The notes: generated by a model not told the origin, from the letters alone. A stretch of DNA of 64,000 bases from Rhizobacter sp. Root1238 (GCF_001425825.1 NZ_LMDM01000023.1:242213-306212); one strand, 5' to 3'; positions 44,862 through 54,355 are shown, numbered from the stretch's first letter. Numbers and translations are program-made.

Positions 44862-47273
44862 ATGAGCGGAGCGAGGACCTGGTGTCACCGGTGGGCGGCC
44901 GTGATGGGCCTGGCCGCTGCGTTCAGCCTGCCGGCGGCGGCCCAGCCGCAGCCGCCAGCCGTCACGCTGAAGCTCACCGACGCCGAGCGCGCCTGGGTCG
45001 CCGAGCACCCGGTGGTGCGCGTCGGCACCTCGCCCGGGTTGCCGCCGTATTTCACCTTCGATGCCAACGCCGCGCGGCCGCAGGGCTACGTGATCGAGCT
45101 GATGGACCTGCTGGCCGAGCGCACCGGGCTGCGCTTCGACTACCAGCGCTCGCCAAGCCAGGCCGTGCTGATGCAGACGCTGGCGCGCGGCGAGCTCGAT
45201 GCGGTGGCCTTCATGCCGGCGCCGGCCGATGGCGCCGGCGTCTTCCTGCACACCCGGCCGATGCTCGGCGCGAACATGGTGCTGGCGGTGCGCCGCGACA
45301 TCTCCGACGTGTCGCCGGCCACCGAGTTCGGCGGCTACCGCGTCGCGGTCGAAGCGGCGTCGGCGGCCGACGGGCTGCTGGCGTCGCGCTTCCCCGGCGC
45401 GAACGTGCAGCGCCACGACAGCGCCGAGGCCGCGCTGCGGGCCGTGGCGTCGGGCGATGCGGATGTCTACATCGGCTACCGCCACGTCGCGGTGCACTAC
45501 ATCGAGAAGAACCTGCTGGCCAACGTGCAGGTGCGTGGCGGCTTCGGGCCGGGGCTGACGGCGCTGGGTCCGGCGGTGCGGCGCGACCTGCCGCTGCTGC
45601 ACGCGGTGCTCGACAAGGCGATGGCCTCGGTGACGCAGAGCGAGCAGGCGCAGCTGGCGCGGCGCTGGCTGCCCGACGATGCCGACGGCATGCCGGGCAG
45701 CGCGGTGCTGACCGATGCCGAGCGCCGCTGGGTCGATGCGCATGGCCGCATCCGCGTCGGCTACGACGCGGCCTTCGCGCCGATCACGCTGCGCAACGAC
45801 CTGGCGCAGCTGCGCGGGCTGGGCGCCGACTTCATCCGCCTGGCCGCCGGCAAGGTCGGCCTGACAATCGAGAGCGAGACCGGCGGCAGCTTCGCCGAGA
45901 TGTACCAGCGCGGCGTCAACGGCGAGATCGACGTGCTGGTCGGGGCCGCCCGCACCGCGCAGCGGCGCGAGGATTTCGATTTCGTCGGCCCGTTCCTGCG
46001 CGTGCCCACCGGCATCGTCACGCGCAGCCCGGACGGGCCGCTGGTGACCCGGCTCGGCGAGGTCGGCCACATGCGCATGGCCCTGCTGCAGGATCACTTC
46101 CTGATTCCGCAGCTGAGCACCCGCTACCCGGCGATCCGGCTGCTGCTGTTCCAGACGCAGGAAGGCGCAATGAAGGCGGTGGCCGACGGCCGGGCCGACC
46201 TCGCGATCGGCAACCTGAAGGTGGTGAACCAGCTGATCAACGACGGCCTGACCGGCCGCGTGCGCGTGACCGGCACGCTGGGCGATGCCGACAGCGAGCT
46301 GTATTTCGCGGTGCGGCGCGACCTGCCGGAGCTGTCGCACGTGCTGCGCAAGGGGCTCGACGCGGTGAGCGCGAGCGAGGCCAACGACATCGAGCGCCGC
46401 TGGCTGCTGGGCAGCGGCACGCTGAGCATGAGCCGCGAGCAGGCTGTGCGCCTGGGGGTGCTGCTGCTGGCGATGCTGGGAGTGCTGCTGACCTGGTTGC
46501 TGCTGCTGCGGCGCGGCAACCGGCGGCTGCGGCAGGCGCGGCAGATCGAGCGCGATGCGCGCCGGCTGGCCGAAGAGAGCACCGCGGCGCGCGGCCGCTT
46601 CATCAGCTACTTGACGCACGAGCTGCGCGGCACGATCGGCGCGATCGGCACCGGTGCGCAGATGCTGAAGGAGACCCTGCCGCCCGAGCGCCGGCAGCGG
46701 CTGGCGGATGCAATCAGCGAATCGGCCGAGGGCTTTCGCAGCCTGCTCGAGACGACGCTGCAGTACGAGCAGCAGCTGGAGCGCAAGGTGGAGTTGCAGC
46801 TGGCGCCGACCGAGTTCGCGGCGCTGTGGTCGCAGATGATCGCGCCGCTGGAGCTGAGCGCGCAGGGCAAGGGCCTGGGTTTCCGCGCGACGCTGGAGGC
46901 CGACAGCGCGGCCCGTGTGCTGATCGACGCGCAGCGGCTGCGCCAGGTCGTCAACAACCTGGTGGGCAACGCGATCAAGTTCACGCGCGAGGGCGAGGTG
47001 ACGGTGCAGGGCCGGCTGAAAGGCGAGGGCACCGCGGTGCAGCTGGAGCTCGACGTGTGCGACACCGGGCCGGGGCTGACCGATGAAGATCGGCTGCGCC
47101 TGTTCCAGCCATATGCGCAGGGCGTGCAGGGGCAGAAGCTGCGGCAGGGCGCCGGGCTGGGCCTCGCGATCACGCGGCAGATCGTCGACGCGATGGGCGG
47201 GCGGATCAGCGCCGAGGCGGCGCCGGGCGGCGGGGCGGTGTTCCGGGTCAGCGCGACGGTGGTATCCGCCTGA
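44862..47273 (+). CDS. Sensor histidine kinase with two periplasmic Venus-flytrap domains (BvgS-like, without receiver/HPt)
   Basis: 803 residues. Signal peptide (ending AAAQ), SBP_bac_3-type domain 1 (about 50-270, VRVGTSPGLPPYFTFD), domain 2 (about 295-525, RIRVGYDAAFAPITL), one membrane span (about 527-549), a short linker, HisKA with H586 (YLTHELRGTIGAIG) and HATPase_c (NNLVGNAIKFTREG, DTGPGL, GAGLGLAI). It resembles BvgS/EvgS in the sensor part but stops after the ATPase, so phosphate must pass to a separate partner. A PAS-LuxR regulator gene is convergent and ends 28 bp away; it lacks a receiver domain, so it is not an obvious phospho-acceptor. Confidence 0.92.
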   Translation: MSGARTWCHRWAAVMGLAAAFSLPAAAQPQPPAVTLKLTDAERAWVAEHPVVRVGTSPGLPPYFTFDANAARPQGYVIELMDLLAERTGLRFDYQRSPSQAVLMQTLARGELDAVAFMPAPADGAGVFLHTRPMLGANMVLAVRRDISDVSPATEFGGYRVAVEAASAADGLLASRFPGANVQRHDSAEAALRAVASGDADVYIGYRHVAVHYIEKNLLANVQVRGGFGPGLTALGPAVRRDLPLLHAVLDKAMASVTQSEQAQLARRWLPDDADGMPGSAVLTDAERRWVDAHGRIRVGYDAAFAPITLRNDLAQLRGLGADFIRLAAGKVGLTIESETGGSFAEMYQRGVNGEIDVLVGAARTAQRREDFDFVGPFLRVPTGIVTRSPDGPLVTRLGEVGHMRMALLQDHFLIPQLSTRYPAIRLLLFQTQEGAMKAVADGRADLAIGNLKVVNQLINDGLTGRVRVTGTLGDADSELYFAVRRDLPELSHVLRKGLDAVSASEANDIERRWLLGSGTLSMSREQAVRLGVLLLAMLGVLLTWLLLLRRGNRRLRQARQIERDARRLAEESTAARGRFISYLTHELRGTIGAIGTGAQMLKETLPPERRQRLADAISESAEGFRSLLETTLQYEQQLERKVELQLAPTEFAALWSQMIAPLELSAQGKGLGFRATLEADSAARVLIDAQRLRQVVNNLVGNAIKFTREGEVTVQGRLKGEGTAVQLELDVCDTGPGLTDEDRLRLFQPYAQGVQGQKLRQGAGLGLAITRQIVDAMGGRISAEAAPGGGAVFRVSATVVSA

Positions 47274-47278
47274 CGTAG

Positions 47279-47296
47279 CCCGGATGCCAATCCGGG
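47279..47296. terminator. CCCGGAT hairpin (copy 4) between convergent genes
   Basis: CCCGGAT, loop GCCA, ATCCGGG, filling the 28-bp gap between the BvgS-like kinase and the convergent PAS-LuxR gene. It is a candidate bidirectional terminator. Confidence 0.5.
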
Positions 47297-47301
47297 TCAG
47301 G

Positions 47302-47871
47302 TCACGCAGCCAGCAGCTTGTAGATCAACTCCGGCGTCGTCGCCGCGCCGTACTTGCGCATCAGCCGCGCGCGGTAGACGTCGACGGTGCGTGGGCTGAT
47401 GCCGAGGCGCCTGCCGATCAGCTTGCTGGTGAGGCCCTCGATCAGCAGCGCGGCGATCTCGCGCTCGCGGGCGGTCAGCTCGGCCTTCAGCTTGCGGCGC
47501 GACGACAGGTCCTCGAAGCTCCAGATGCCGGCCGCATGCGGCTGCGCCGGATCGAGCGCGCGGCCCGACACGTGGCACCAGAACAGCTCGCCGCGCTGCG
47601 GGCCGTCGACGCGCTTCATCACGCGTTCGTCGGCATACCAGCCGCTGGCATCGAGCGCCGCGACGATGCGCTCGCCGGTGCGTTCGAACTCCTCGTGCGT
47701 CGGGTACAGCATCTCGAACGACTGGCCGACCAACTGGTCACGCGCCGCGCCGAACATCGCGAGCACCTGCTGGTTGCAGTCGACCATCAACCGGTTGCGC
47801 GACAGCACCAGGCCGACCGGGGCGAGGTCGAAGGCGGTGCGGTAGTCGAGGGCGGGAGCGAGGGTGGGCAT
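47302..47871 (-). CDS. PAS-LuxR type transcriptional regulator
   Basis: 189 residues: an N-terminal PAS domain (about 10-125, FDLAPVGLVLSRNRLMVDCN) and a C-terminal LuxR HTH (about 130-178, LTAREREIAALLIEGLTSKLIGRR broken by RLGISPRTVDVYR). There is no receiver domain, so it probably senses a small ligand or redox state directly in the PAS pocket. It converges with the BvgS-like kinase gene. Targets are unknown. Confidence 0.9.
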   Translation of the reverse strand: MPTLAPALDYRTAFDLAPVGLVLSRNRLMVDCNQQVLAMFGAARDQLVGQSFEMLYPTHEEFERTGERIVAALDASGWYADERVMKRVDGPQRGELFWCHVSGRALDPAQPHAAGIWSFEDLSSRRKLKAELTAREREIAALLIEGLTSKLIGRRLGISPRTVDVYRARLMRKYGAATTPELIYKLLAA

Positions 47872-47925
47872 GCGAGGATGGTACGGCGTGGGTGCCGGCC
47901 GGCTTGCGGAGTCCCGTGCCCCGCG

Positions 47926-48918
47926 TCACCCGGCCGGCAGGCCGGTTTCGAACCTGCCGAGCGTCGCCTTGGACGGGTGGGCGTTGATCAGGACCGGATC
48001 GCCGCCTCGCCACCAGAAGACCCGCATGTGGGGTGCGTGCGCAGAGATCAGGACGGCCTGGTGCACGCAGGACTCGATGAAGTCGGTGACGCCGAGCCGT
48101 TCGGCCGCCAGGGCCTTGTGGGCGGCGATGGAGCCATCGTCGTGATCGTGCCGGGCCGGATCGCGAAGATGCACGTCGATGCCGGCATAGCCGCGACGGT
48201 CGAGCCACGCACGCGTGCGGGCATGGTCGGTGTGCGGCCGCCCGGTGACGACACAGTGCTGCCGCTTCGACAGGCGCGGCGCCTTCGCCGCGCGGGGCAG
48301 CGCGTCCCGCTCGTTCAGCGCGCCCTCCATGCCGATGTCGTACCGTTGCGCGGGAAGGTCGTCGCAGAGGACCCCGTCGAGGTCGATGCCCCAGCTGCGA
48401 TAGCAGTGGTCCGGCTCCATCGGATGGTGGCCGTGGGCGCCATCCTCATGCCAGTAGGCGCGGCGAAACTGCGTGGAGACGACCTCGCGCTCCCACGGCA
48501 GCACCGTCTGGACATGGGGGCGGTGCATCGACCAGTCGGGCCGGATCCTCGACAACTCATCGGAGACGACCGTCAGGACCCGATGATCGGCGTGGGTGCG
48601 CTGAACGAGCGCTCGGCAGTTCACCAGCGTGTGGCCGTGGCCGGCCATGTCCTCGCACAGCAGCAGCCGACCCGGCGGGGGCGCTTCGCCGTGCCACGAC
48701 GCCTCTTGTCGAGCGCGGTCGTATCGGATGAAGGACAGCGGTGCGCCGGTGGCGAACGCCGCGCACTGCGCCGGGAACAATCCTCCGCGGAGCACCGCCG
48801 CGACGGCCACGAACTCTTCGGCGCGCAGTTCGTCGCCAATGCTGTCGATCCACTGGCTGATCTGCGTGTAGCCGAGGTAGGACGGGCGCCGGTCAAGTGA
48901 AGGGACGATGGGGAGCAT
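47926..48918 (-). CDS. Phosphoribosyltransferase-HAD fusion protein
   Basis: 330 residues. N-terminal type I PRTase-like domain (about 30-150): VAAVLRGGLFPA and the PRPP-loop-like LLLCEDMAGHGHTL (about 85-98). C-terminal HAD-like domain (about 175-320): GIDLDGVLCDDL with nucleophile Asp179 and Asp181, then CVVTGRPHTDHAR (motif II region). Single proteins of this kind are uncommon; separate PRTase and HAD proteins occur together in the predicted nucleotide-like pathways of tellurium-resistance operons and in some phages. No signal peptide. Substrate and product are unknown; the pair could make and then dephosphorylate a ribosyl compound. The divergent/convergent neighbours give no further hint. 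Confidence 0.8.
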   Translation of the reverse strand: MLPIVPSLDRRPSYLGYTQISQWIDSIGDELRAEEFVAVAAVLRGGLFPAQCAAFATGAPLSFIRYDRARQEASWHGEAPPPGRLLLCEDMAGHGHTLVNCRALVQRTHADHRVLTVVSDELSRIRPDWSMHRPHVQTVLPWEREVVSTQFRRAYWHEDGAHGHHPMEPDHCYRSWGIDLDGVLCDDLPAQRYDIGMEGALNERDALPRAAKAPRLSKRQHCVVTGRPHTDHARTRAWLDRRGYAGIDVHLRDPARHDHDDGSIAAHKALAAERLGVTDFIESCVHQAVLISAHAPHMRVFWWRGGDPVLINAHPSKATLGRFETGLPAG

Positions 48919-49032
48919 GGCGGGCAGGAGTCATGGCACTCCAGCCACTGTGCTGGAGCCGCTCCTCGCCGACGTCCTGCGATGCGAACGGCCGGCGCCC
49001 TGCGCGAAGACCCGAGCCCCCGGGGCCGGGCG

Positions 49033-50757
49033 TCAGGCGGCGGGCGCGCGCATGGGCGACGCTCGGGGCCGCAGCCGCCATCCCACCCACCCGATGCCCA
49101 GTGCCATCATCAGCGCGGCCGCCGGCTCCGGAACGGCCGCCATCGGGTTGCTGAGGGCGATCACCTCGAACCATGCGAACAGCGGCAGGCTGCTGTTGTT
49201 GTGCACCGTCAGCGACAGCACGCCGAAGGAATCGGCGCTGTAGGTGAAGTCGTCGGGGCTGGCGACGCGCCCCTGCGATCCCGCGGCATAGTCGAACGGA
49301 TCGCGGTTCAGCATCGTCGAGCGCAACGAGACCTCGTGCCGATAGGCCTGCTCGTCGCGCAAGGTCAGCGTCGCGACGTGGTAGTACTCGTCGTTGATGG
49401 AATCGGTCTGGTAGTGCGTCGACAGCGGGTGGGCGTCGCTGCGATCGAGCGTCGCGATGCCGGACAGCGTCAGCGACGCGTACGGATCCAGCTTGAACGC
49501 GCGGTTCCAGCCGATCTCGACATCGGCGGAGTCGGTGGGCAGGTCGGTGTGCCAGCTGACGCCCAGCGTGTTCGGTCCCGAATGCGCCTCGGTCGACAGC
49601 ACCGAGCCCGGCAGCGGCGGTTGCTGCCTGGCCCCCACGCCGAACGGCGGACTGAAGTCCAGCCCGTTCTGCATCGGGTACATGAGGTCGTGGCGCACGT
49701 TGTCGCCGTTCGCATGCCCGCTCGACAACGACGAGCGGACCGTGTTGCCCGTCCACCAGGTGCCCACGCTGCCGGGCACGCGCGGTGCATCGGGCGTCGG
49801 CGCCAGCGTGACGATCGGATCCAGCGTGAACGACGCGCTGCCGTGCTCTTCGGCGTGGACCAGGCCCGAGGTGGCAAACCCTGCAAGCAACAGCGGCGCC
49901 AGGCGGGCCATGCCGCGCCGGCGCAGCCGCCATGCCACCAGCCCGACACCGAACACCATCATCAGCACGGTGGCCGGCTCCGGAATCGCCTCGACCGCGC
50001 TGAAAGCGAACACCTCCAGGCTCGCGAACATCGGCACGCTGGAGTCGTTGTGCAGCGTCAACGAGAGTGCCCCGAAAGAGTCGGCGCTGTAGCTGAAGGC
50101 CTCCGGGCCGCCGGCGTGGGCTTGCGAGGCGTCGCCCCACACGGTCGGATCGTCGTCCAGGATCCATGCGTGCAGGCTGACGGCGTGCTGGTAGACATGC
50201 TCGTCGCTCAGCGTCAGCGTCGCGAGGTTGTAGTTGCCGTCAGGCGCGAACTCGTAGTGCGTCGACAGCGGGTGCGGGTTGCTCCGGTCCAGCGTCGCCA
50301 GCCCCGACAGCGTGAGCGACCCATGCGGATCCACCTTCACGAAGCGTTGCCACTGGATGCTCGCGCTGGCGTTGTCGGTCGGCACATCGGTCGCCCAGCT
50401 CACGCCCAGGCTGTTCGTCGTGCTGTTCGCGCGTGTCGACAGCTGCGATCCGCCGAGTGCCGGGAACTGCCGGTTCGACTCGCCGAACGGTGTGCTGAAC
50501 TCCAGGCCGTTCGGGCCGACGAAGTTGTCGTAGCGCTGCGTCGTGCCGCTCTGGTCCGGCGCGGTGTACATCGTGCTGTTGATGTAGTTGCCGGTCAGCC
50601 AGTGGCCGACGTCGCCCGGCTGGCGCGGCGCATCGCGGCTCGCCGCGATGGTGGTGATCGGGTCCAGCGTGAACCCGGCCGAGCCGTGCTCTGCCGCCGG
50701 CGCGGTGGCCTGCAGCCCCAGTGCGGCCAGCATGATGACGAGTGCATGGATCTTCAT
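49033..50757 (-). CDS. Double PEP-CTERM protein: two paralogous exported proteins in one frame
   Basis: 574 residues from ATG 50757 (GGGAG 9 nt upstream). Unit 1 (1-282): signal peptide, mature domain beginning EHGSAGFTLDPI, and a full PEP-CTERM tail (IPEPATVLMM, hydrophobic span, WRLRRRG). With no stop it runs straight into unit 2, which begins with its own Met (ATG 49911), signal-like MARLAPLLLAGFATSGLVHA, mature EHGSASFTLDPI, and a second tail (VPEPAAALMM...WRLRPR). The units share long blocks (LTLSG, ATLDRS, HPLSTHY, FSYSADSFG/FTYSADSFG). PEP-CTERM proteins are sorted and cleaved by exosortase, not seen in this window. Possibly two genes fused by loss of a stop, with internal re-initiation. 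Confidence 0.88.
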   Translation of the reverse strand: MKIHALVIMLAALGLQATAPAAEHGSAGFTLDPITTIAASRDAPRQPGDVGHWLTGNYINSTMYTAPDQSGTTQRYDNFVGPNGLEFSTPFGESNRQFPALGGSQLSTRANSTTNSLGVSWATDVPTDNASASIQWQRFVKVDPHGSLTLSGLATLDRSNPHPLSTHYEFAPDGNYNLATLTLSDEHVYQHAVSLHAWILDDDPTVWGDASQAHAGGPEAFSYSADSFGALSLTLHNDSSVPMFASLEVFAFSAVEAIPEPATVLMMVFGVGLVAWRLRRRGMARLAPLLLAGFATSGLVHAEEHGSASFTLDPIVTLAPTPDAPRVPGSVGTWWTGNTVRSSLSSGHANGDNVRHDLMYPMQNGLDFSPPFGVGARQQPPLPGSVLSTEAHSGPNTLGVSWHTDLPTDSADVEIGWNRAFKLDPYASLTLSGIATLDRSDAHPLSTHYQTDSINDEYYHVATLTLRDEQAYRHEVSLRSTMLNRDPFDYAAGSQGRVASPDDFTYSADSFGVLSLTVHNNSSLPLFAWFEVIALSNPMAAVPEPAAALMMALGIGWVGWRLRPRASPMRAPAA

Positions 50758-50869
50758 CGCGTTGATCTCCCGAAGCTGAGTGGGTGCCGGAGGCAAGAGT
50801 CCGCTGGGCAAACGGCGTGCCCGGACAGGGTTCGTTGCGCCGTGTCATAGCGCTTGACCCTAGTCATTT

Positions 50870-50909
50870 CTACGTAACGCCCGCCCGGCCTACGTAACGC
50901 GTTACGTAG
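50870..50909. promoter_or_regulatory. Palindromic operator with three ACGTAACG half-sites
   Basis: CTACGTAACG (50890-50899) is followed directly by its reverse complement (50900-50909), a perfect 20-bp palindrome. A third copy, CTACGTAACG, stands at 50870-50879, exactly 20 bp from the first, about two helical turns. The site lies between the divergent PEP-CTERM gene and scoA, about 40-80 bp before the scoA ATG. It probably binds a dimeric regulator of scoAB, possibly of both genes. Confidence 0.65.
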
Positions 50910-50949
50910 TACGCTCCCCGGCTGATTTCCACTGCGCAGGAGACGCTCC

Positions 50950-51669
50950 ATGAACAAGGTGTACGCCAGTGCCGCCGATGCCCTGAAAGGCATCGTGCGC
51001 GACGGCCAGTTGCTGGCCGTCGGCGGCTTCGGGCTGTGCGGCATCCCCGAGGCCCTGATTGCCGCGCTGCGCGACAGCGGCGCGAAGAACCTCACGGTGA
51101 TCTCGAACAATGCCGGCGTCGACGGCTTCGGCCTCGGCCAGCTGCTCGAGACGCGGCAGATCAGGAAGATGATCTCCAGCTACGTCGGCGAGAACAAGGA
51201 GTTCGAGCGCCAGTACCTGGCCGGCGAGCTGGAGCTCGAGTTCACGCCGCAGGGCACGCTGGCCGAAAAGCTGCGCGCCGGCGGCGCCGGCATCCCGGCC
51301 TTCTTCACGAAGACCGGCGTCGGCACGCTGGTGGCCGAAGGCAAGGAAACCCGCGAGTTCGACGGCGCCGTCTACGTGATGGAGCGCGCGCTGTTGCCCG
51401 AGGTGAGCCTGGTGAAGGCGCACAAGGCCGACCGCAGCGGCAACCTGGTGTTCCGCCGCACCGCGCGCAACTTCAACCCGGCGGTCGCGATGGCCGGCAA
51501 GATCACCGTGGTCGAGGTCGAAGAGATCGTCGAGACCGGCTCGATCGATCCCGATGCGGTGCACCTGCCGGGCATCTACGTGCACCGGCTGGTGCTGAAC
51601 GCACACCCCGAGAAGCGCATCGAGAAACGCACGATCACCGAAAAAGCGACTGAAAAGGCAGGGAGCTGA
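50950..51669 (+). CDS. scoA: Succinyl-CoA:3-ketoacid CoA-transferase, subunit A
   Basis: 239 residues. Together with subunit B it moves CoA from succinyl-CoA to acetoacetate, for ketone-body or poly-hydroxybutyrate use. [13 protein letters not shown] is the CoA-transferase signature, and [14 protein letters not shown] the next family block. The C-terminal tail is Lys/Glu-rich. CAGGAGA is upstream of the ATG. It is followed 2 bp later by scoB. Confidence 0.95.
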   Translation: MNKVYASAADALKGIVRDGQLLAVGGFGLCGIPEALIAALRDSGAKNLTVISNNAGVDGFGLGQLLETRQIRKMISSYVGENKEFERQYLAGELELEFTPQGTLAEKLRAGGAGIPAFFTKTGVGTLVAEGKETREFDGAVYVMERALLPEVSLVKAHKADRSGNLVFRRTARNFNPAVAMAGKITVVEVEEIVETGSIDPDAVHLPGIYVHRLVLNAHPEKRIEKRTITEKATEKAGS

Positions 51670-51671
51670 CC

Positions 51672-52310
51672 ATGGCCTGGACCCACGATCAAATGGCCGC
51701 CAAGGCCGCCGCCGAACTGCAGGACGGCTTCTACGTCAACCTCGGCATCGGGCTGCCGACGCTGGTCGCCAACCACGTGCGCAGCGACATCGAGGTGTGG
51801 CTGCAAAGCGAGAACGGCATGCTCGGCATCGGCCCGTTCCCGACCGCCGACCAGGTCGATGCCGACCTGATCAACGCCGGCAAGCAGACCGTCACCACCA
51901 TCCCCGGTTCGTCGATCTTCGGTTCGCACGACAGCTTCGCGATGATCCGCGGCGGCAAGATCAACCTGAGCATCCTCGGCGCGATGCAGGTCAGCGACAA
52001 GGGCGACCTGGCCAACTGGATGATCCCCGGCAAGATGGTCAAGGGCATGGGCGGCGCGATGGACCTGGTGGCCGGGGTCGCCCGCGTGCTGGTGCTGATG
52101 GAGCACGTCGCGCGCAAGAAGGACGGCACCGAAGACCTGAAGATCCTGCCGGCCTGCACGCTGCCGCTGACCGGTGTCGGCGTGGTGAACCGCATCATCA
52201 CCGACCTCGCGGTGATGGACGTGACGCCGAAGGGGCTGAAGCTGGTCGAGGTTGCGCCGGGCGTCAGCCGCGAAGAACTGCAGGCGAAGACCGGCGTGCC
52301 TTTGCTCTGA
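51672..52310 (+). CDS. scoB: Succinyl-CoA:3-ketoacid CoA-transferase, subunit B
   Basis: 212 residues. It contains the catalytic Glu of the family in [14 protein letters not shown] and the start block [16 protein letters not shown]. The gene starts 2 bp after scoA, so the two are co-translated. pyrD is convergent, with only 3 bp between the two stops. Confidence 0.95.
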   Translation: MAWTHDQMAAKAAAELQDGFYVNLGIGLPTLVANHVRSDIEVWLQSENGMLGIGPFPTADQVDADLINAGKQTVTTIPGSSIFGSHDSFAMIRGGKINLSILGAMQVSDKGDLANWMIPGKMVKGMGGAMDLVAGVARVLVLMEHVARKKDGTEDLKILPACTLPLTGVGVVNRIITDLAVMDVTPKGLKLVEVAPGVSREELQAKTGVPLL

Positions 52311-52313
52311 CGC

Positions 52314-53348
52314 CTACTTCTTCAGGGCCCGCGCGGCCTCGGTGACGAGCGCCGGGCCCTTGTAGATGAACCCGGTGTAGAGCTGCACCAGGTCGGCACC
52401 GGCCGCGATCTTCGATTGCGCGTCGGCACCGCTCAGCACGCCGCCGACGCCGATGATCGGGTAGCCCGCGCCGAGCGCCGCGCGCAGTTGCGCGATCACC
52501 CGGTTCGACGCCTGCAGCACCGGCGCGCCGCTCAGGCCTCCGGCCTCTTCGCCATGCGGCAGGTGCTTCACCGCATCGCGTGCGATCGTCGTGTTGGTGG
52601 CGATCACGCCGTCGATGGCGTTCTTCTTCAGCGTGGCGGCGATCACGCCGACCTGTGCCTCGTCGAGGTCGGGTGCGATCTTCACGAACACCGGCACGCT
52701 GCGGCCGTGCTGCTGCGCCAGCTGCTGCCGGCGCGCCTGCACCGCCGCCAGCAGCGCATCGAGCGCCTCGTCGCTCTGCAACGCACGCAGGTTCTTCGTG
52801 TTCGGCGACGAGATGTTGACCGTCACGTAGTCGGCATGCGGGTACACGCCGTCCAGGCACAGCAGGTAGTCGTCGACCGCACGCTCGATCGGCGTCGCGG
52901 CGTTCTTGCCGATGTTCAGCCCCAGCACGCCGCCCTGCGAGCGAAAGCGCGCCTGCTTCACGTTGGCGATGAAGGCGTCGAGCCCGTGGTTGTTGAAACC
53001 GAGCCGGTTGATCAGCGCGTTCGCCTGCGGCAGCCGGAACATGCGCGGCTTCGGATTGCCCGGCTGGCCGAGCGGCGTCACGGTGCCGACCTCGATGAAG
53101 CCGAACCCCATCGCGGCCAGCCCGTCGATGCAGCGGCCGTTCTTGTCGAGTCCGGCGGCCAGCCCGATGCGGTTCGGGAAGCGGATGCCCGCCAGCGTGA
53201 CCGGATCGTCGACCCGCGGCTGCGCGACCGCGCAGATCAGCGGCGTGCGCTGGAGGCGCGCCAGCGCGCCGAGCGTCAGGTCGTGCGCCTGCTCGGGATC
53301 GAGACCGAACAGGAACGGGCGGGTGAGGGCGTACGGAACCAGGGCCAT
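52314..53348 (-). CDS. pyrD: Dihydroorotate dehydrogenase (quinone), class 2
   Basis: 344 residues. It oxidises dihydroorotate to orotate with quinone as acceptor in pyrimidine synthesis. The N-terminal membrane-associating helix ([18 protein letters not shown]) identifies class 2; the active-site Ser is in VNISSPNT and the flavin loop in [20 protein letters not shown]. The start at MALVPY matches the class; no clear Shine-Dalgarno precedes it. It is divergent from rpiA (70 bp). Confidence 0.96.
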   Translation of the reverse strand: MALVPYALTRPFLFGLDPEQAHDLTLGALARLQRTPLICAVAQPRVDDPVTLAGIRFPNRIGLAAGLDKNGRCIDGLAAMGFGFIEVGTVTPLGQPGNPKPRMFRLPQANALINRLGFNNHGLDAFIANVKQARFRSQGGVLGLNIGKNAATPIERAVDDYLLCLDGVYPHADYVTVNISSPNTKNLRALQSDEALDALLAAVQARRQQLAQQHGRSVPVFVKIAPDLDEAQVGVIAATLKKNAIDGVIATNTTIARDAVKHLPHGEEAGGLSGAPVLQASNRVIAQLRAALGAGYPIIGVGGVLSGADAQSKIAAGADLVQLYTGFIYKGPALVTEAARALKK

Positions 53349-53418
53349 GGAGATCGGGGGCGTGTGTCTTGGATAATCGCGGATTGTCTCAAACGCGTGC
53401 CTGCGCACGACCCTGCCC

Positions 53419-54078
53419 ATGACCCAGGACGAACTGAAGGCCCTCGTCGGCCAGGCCGCGCTGGCCTACGTGCAACCCGGCAGCGTCGTCGGCGTCGGCA
53501 CCGGCTCCACGGTGAACTGCTTCATCGACGCGCTGGCCGGCATCAAGGACCGCATCGTCGGCGCGGTCTCCAGCAGCGAGCGAAGCTCCGAGCGGCTGCG
53601 CGCCCACGGCATCGCGGTGCTCGACAGCAATGCGGTCGACAGCATTCCCGTCTACGTGGACGGTGCCGACGAGATCGACCACCACGGCTTCATGATCAAG
53701 GGCGGCGGCGCGGCCCTCACGCGCGAGAAGATCGTCGCCGACATCGCGAAGACCTTCGTCTGCATCGCCGACGAATCGAAGCTGGTCGACACGCTGGGCC
53801 GCTTCCCGGTGCCGGTGGAGGTGATCCCGATGGCGGCGGCGCAGATCGCGCGGCGGCTGCGCGGCCTGGGCGGCGACGCGCAACTGCGTGCCGGCGTGGT
53901 CACCGACAACGGCTGCAGCATCCTCGACGTGCGCGGCATGGCGCTGATCGATCCGCTGGCGATGGAGCGCGAGATCAACCAGTGGCCCGGCGTCGTCACC
54001 GTCGGCATCTTCGCGCGCCACCGGGCCGGCGTGTGCCTGCTGGGCACCTCGCAGGGCGTGAAGACGCTGACGTTCTGA
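53419..54078 (+). CDS. rpiA: Ribose-5-phosphate isomerase A
   Basis: 219 residues, standard length. It interconverts ribose-5-phosphate and ribulose-5-phosphate. [14 protein letters not shown] binds phosphate, DGADEID holds the catalytic acids, and [12 protein letters not shown] the active-site Lys and Glu. It ends GVKTLTF as usual. Divergent pyrD links it loosely to nucleotide synthesis. Confidence 0.97.
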   Translation: MTQDELKALVGQAALAYVQPGSVVGVGTGSTVNCFIDALAGIKDRIVGAVSSSERSSERLRAHGIAVLDSNAVDSIPVYVDGADEIDHHGFMIKGGGAALTREKIVADIAKTFVCIADESKLVDTLGRFPVPVEVIPMAAAQIARRLRGLGGDAQLRAGVVTDNGCSILDVRGMALIDPLAMEREINQWPGVVTVGIFARHRAGVCLLGTSQGVKTLTF

Positions 54079-54155
54079 TCCACTCCCGGGTGTCTGGCGC
54101 CCCCAAAAAGGGCGTAACCTCGGGCCTGTTCCGAATCCGCTGAAAAGGACGGCCC

Positions 54156-54341
54156 ATGGCCAAACCCAACTACTCGTTCGAAAAGCGCCAGCGCGAGCTG
54201 GCCAAGAAGAAGAAGAAGGAAGAGAAGCTGAAGGAGAAGGAGCTTCGCAAGACCAGCCCGGGTTCGGGCGACGGGCAGGGCGACGAGCCGGCCGACGGCG
54301 AGCCTCAGGAAGCCGGCGCCGGGGACCAGCCGGCGCCCTGA
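54156..54341 (+). CDS. Small Lys-rich conserved protein
   Basis: 61 residues, starting MAKPNYSFEKRQRELAKKKK. The first half is a strongly basic helix (KKKKKEEKLKEKELRK) and the second an acidic, disordered tail (GDEPADGEPQEAG). Proteins with this MAKPNYSFEKRQREL opening are widespread in Betaproteobacteria; their role is unknown. Nucleic-acid or ribosome binding is a guess from charge. AAAAGGA precedes the ATG at 9-10 nt. Confidence 0.75.
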   Translation: MAKPNYSFEKRQRELAKKKKKEEKLKEKELRKTSPGSGDGQGDEPADGEPQEAGAGDQPAP

Positions 54342-54355
54342 GCGCCGCCCCCGCG

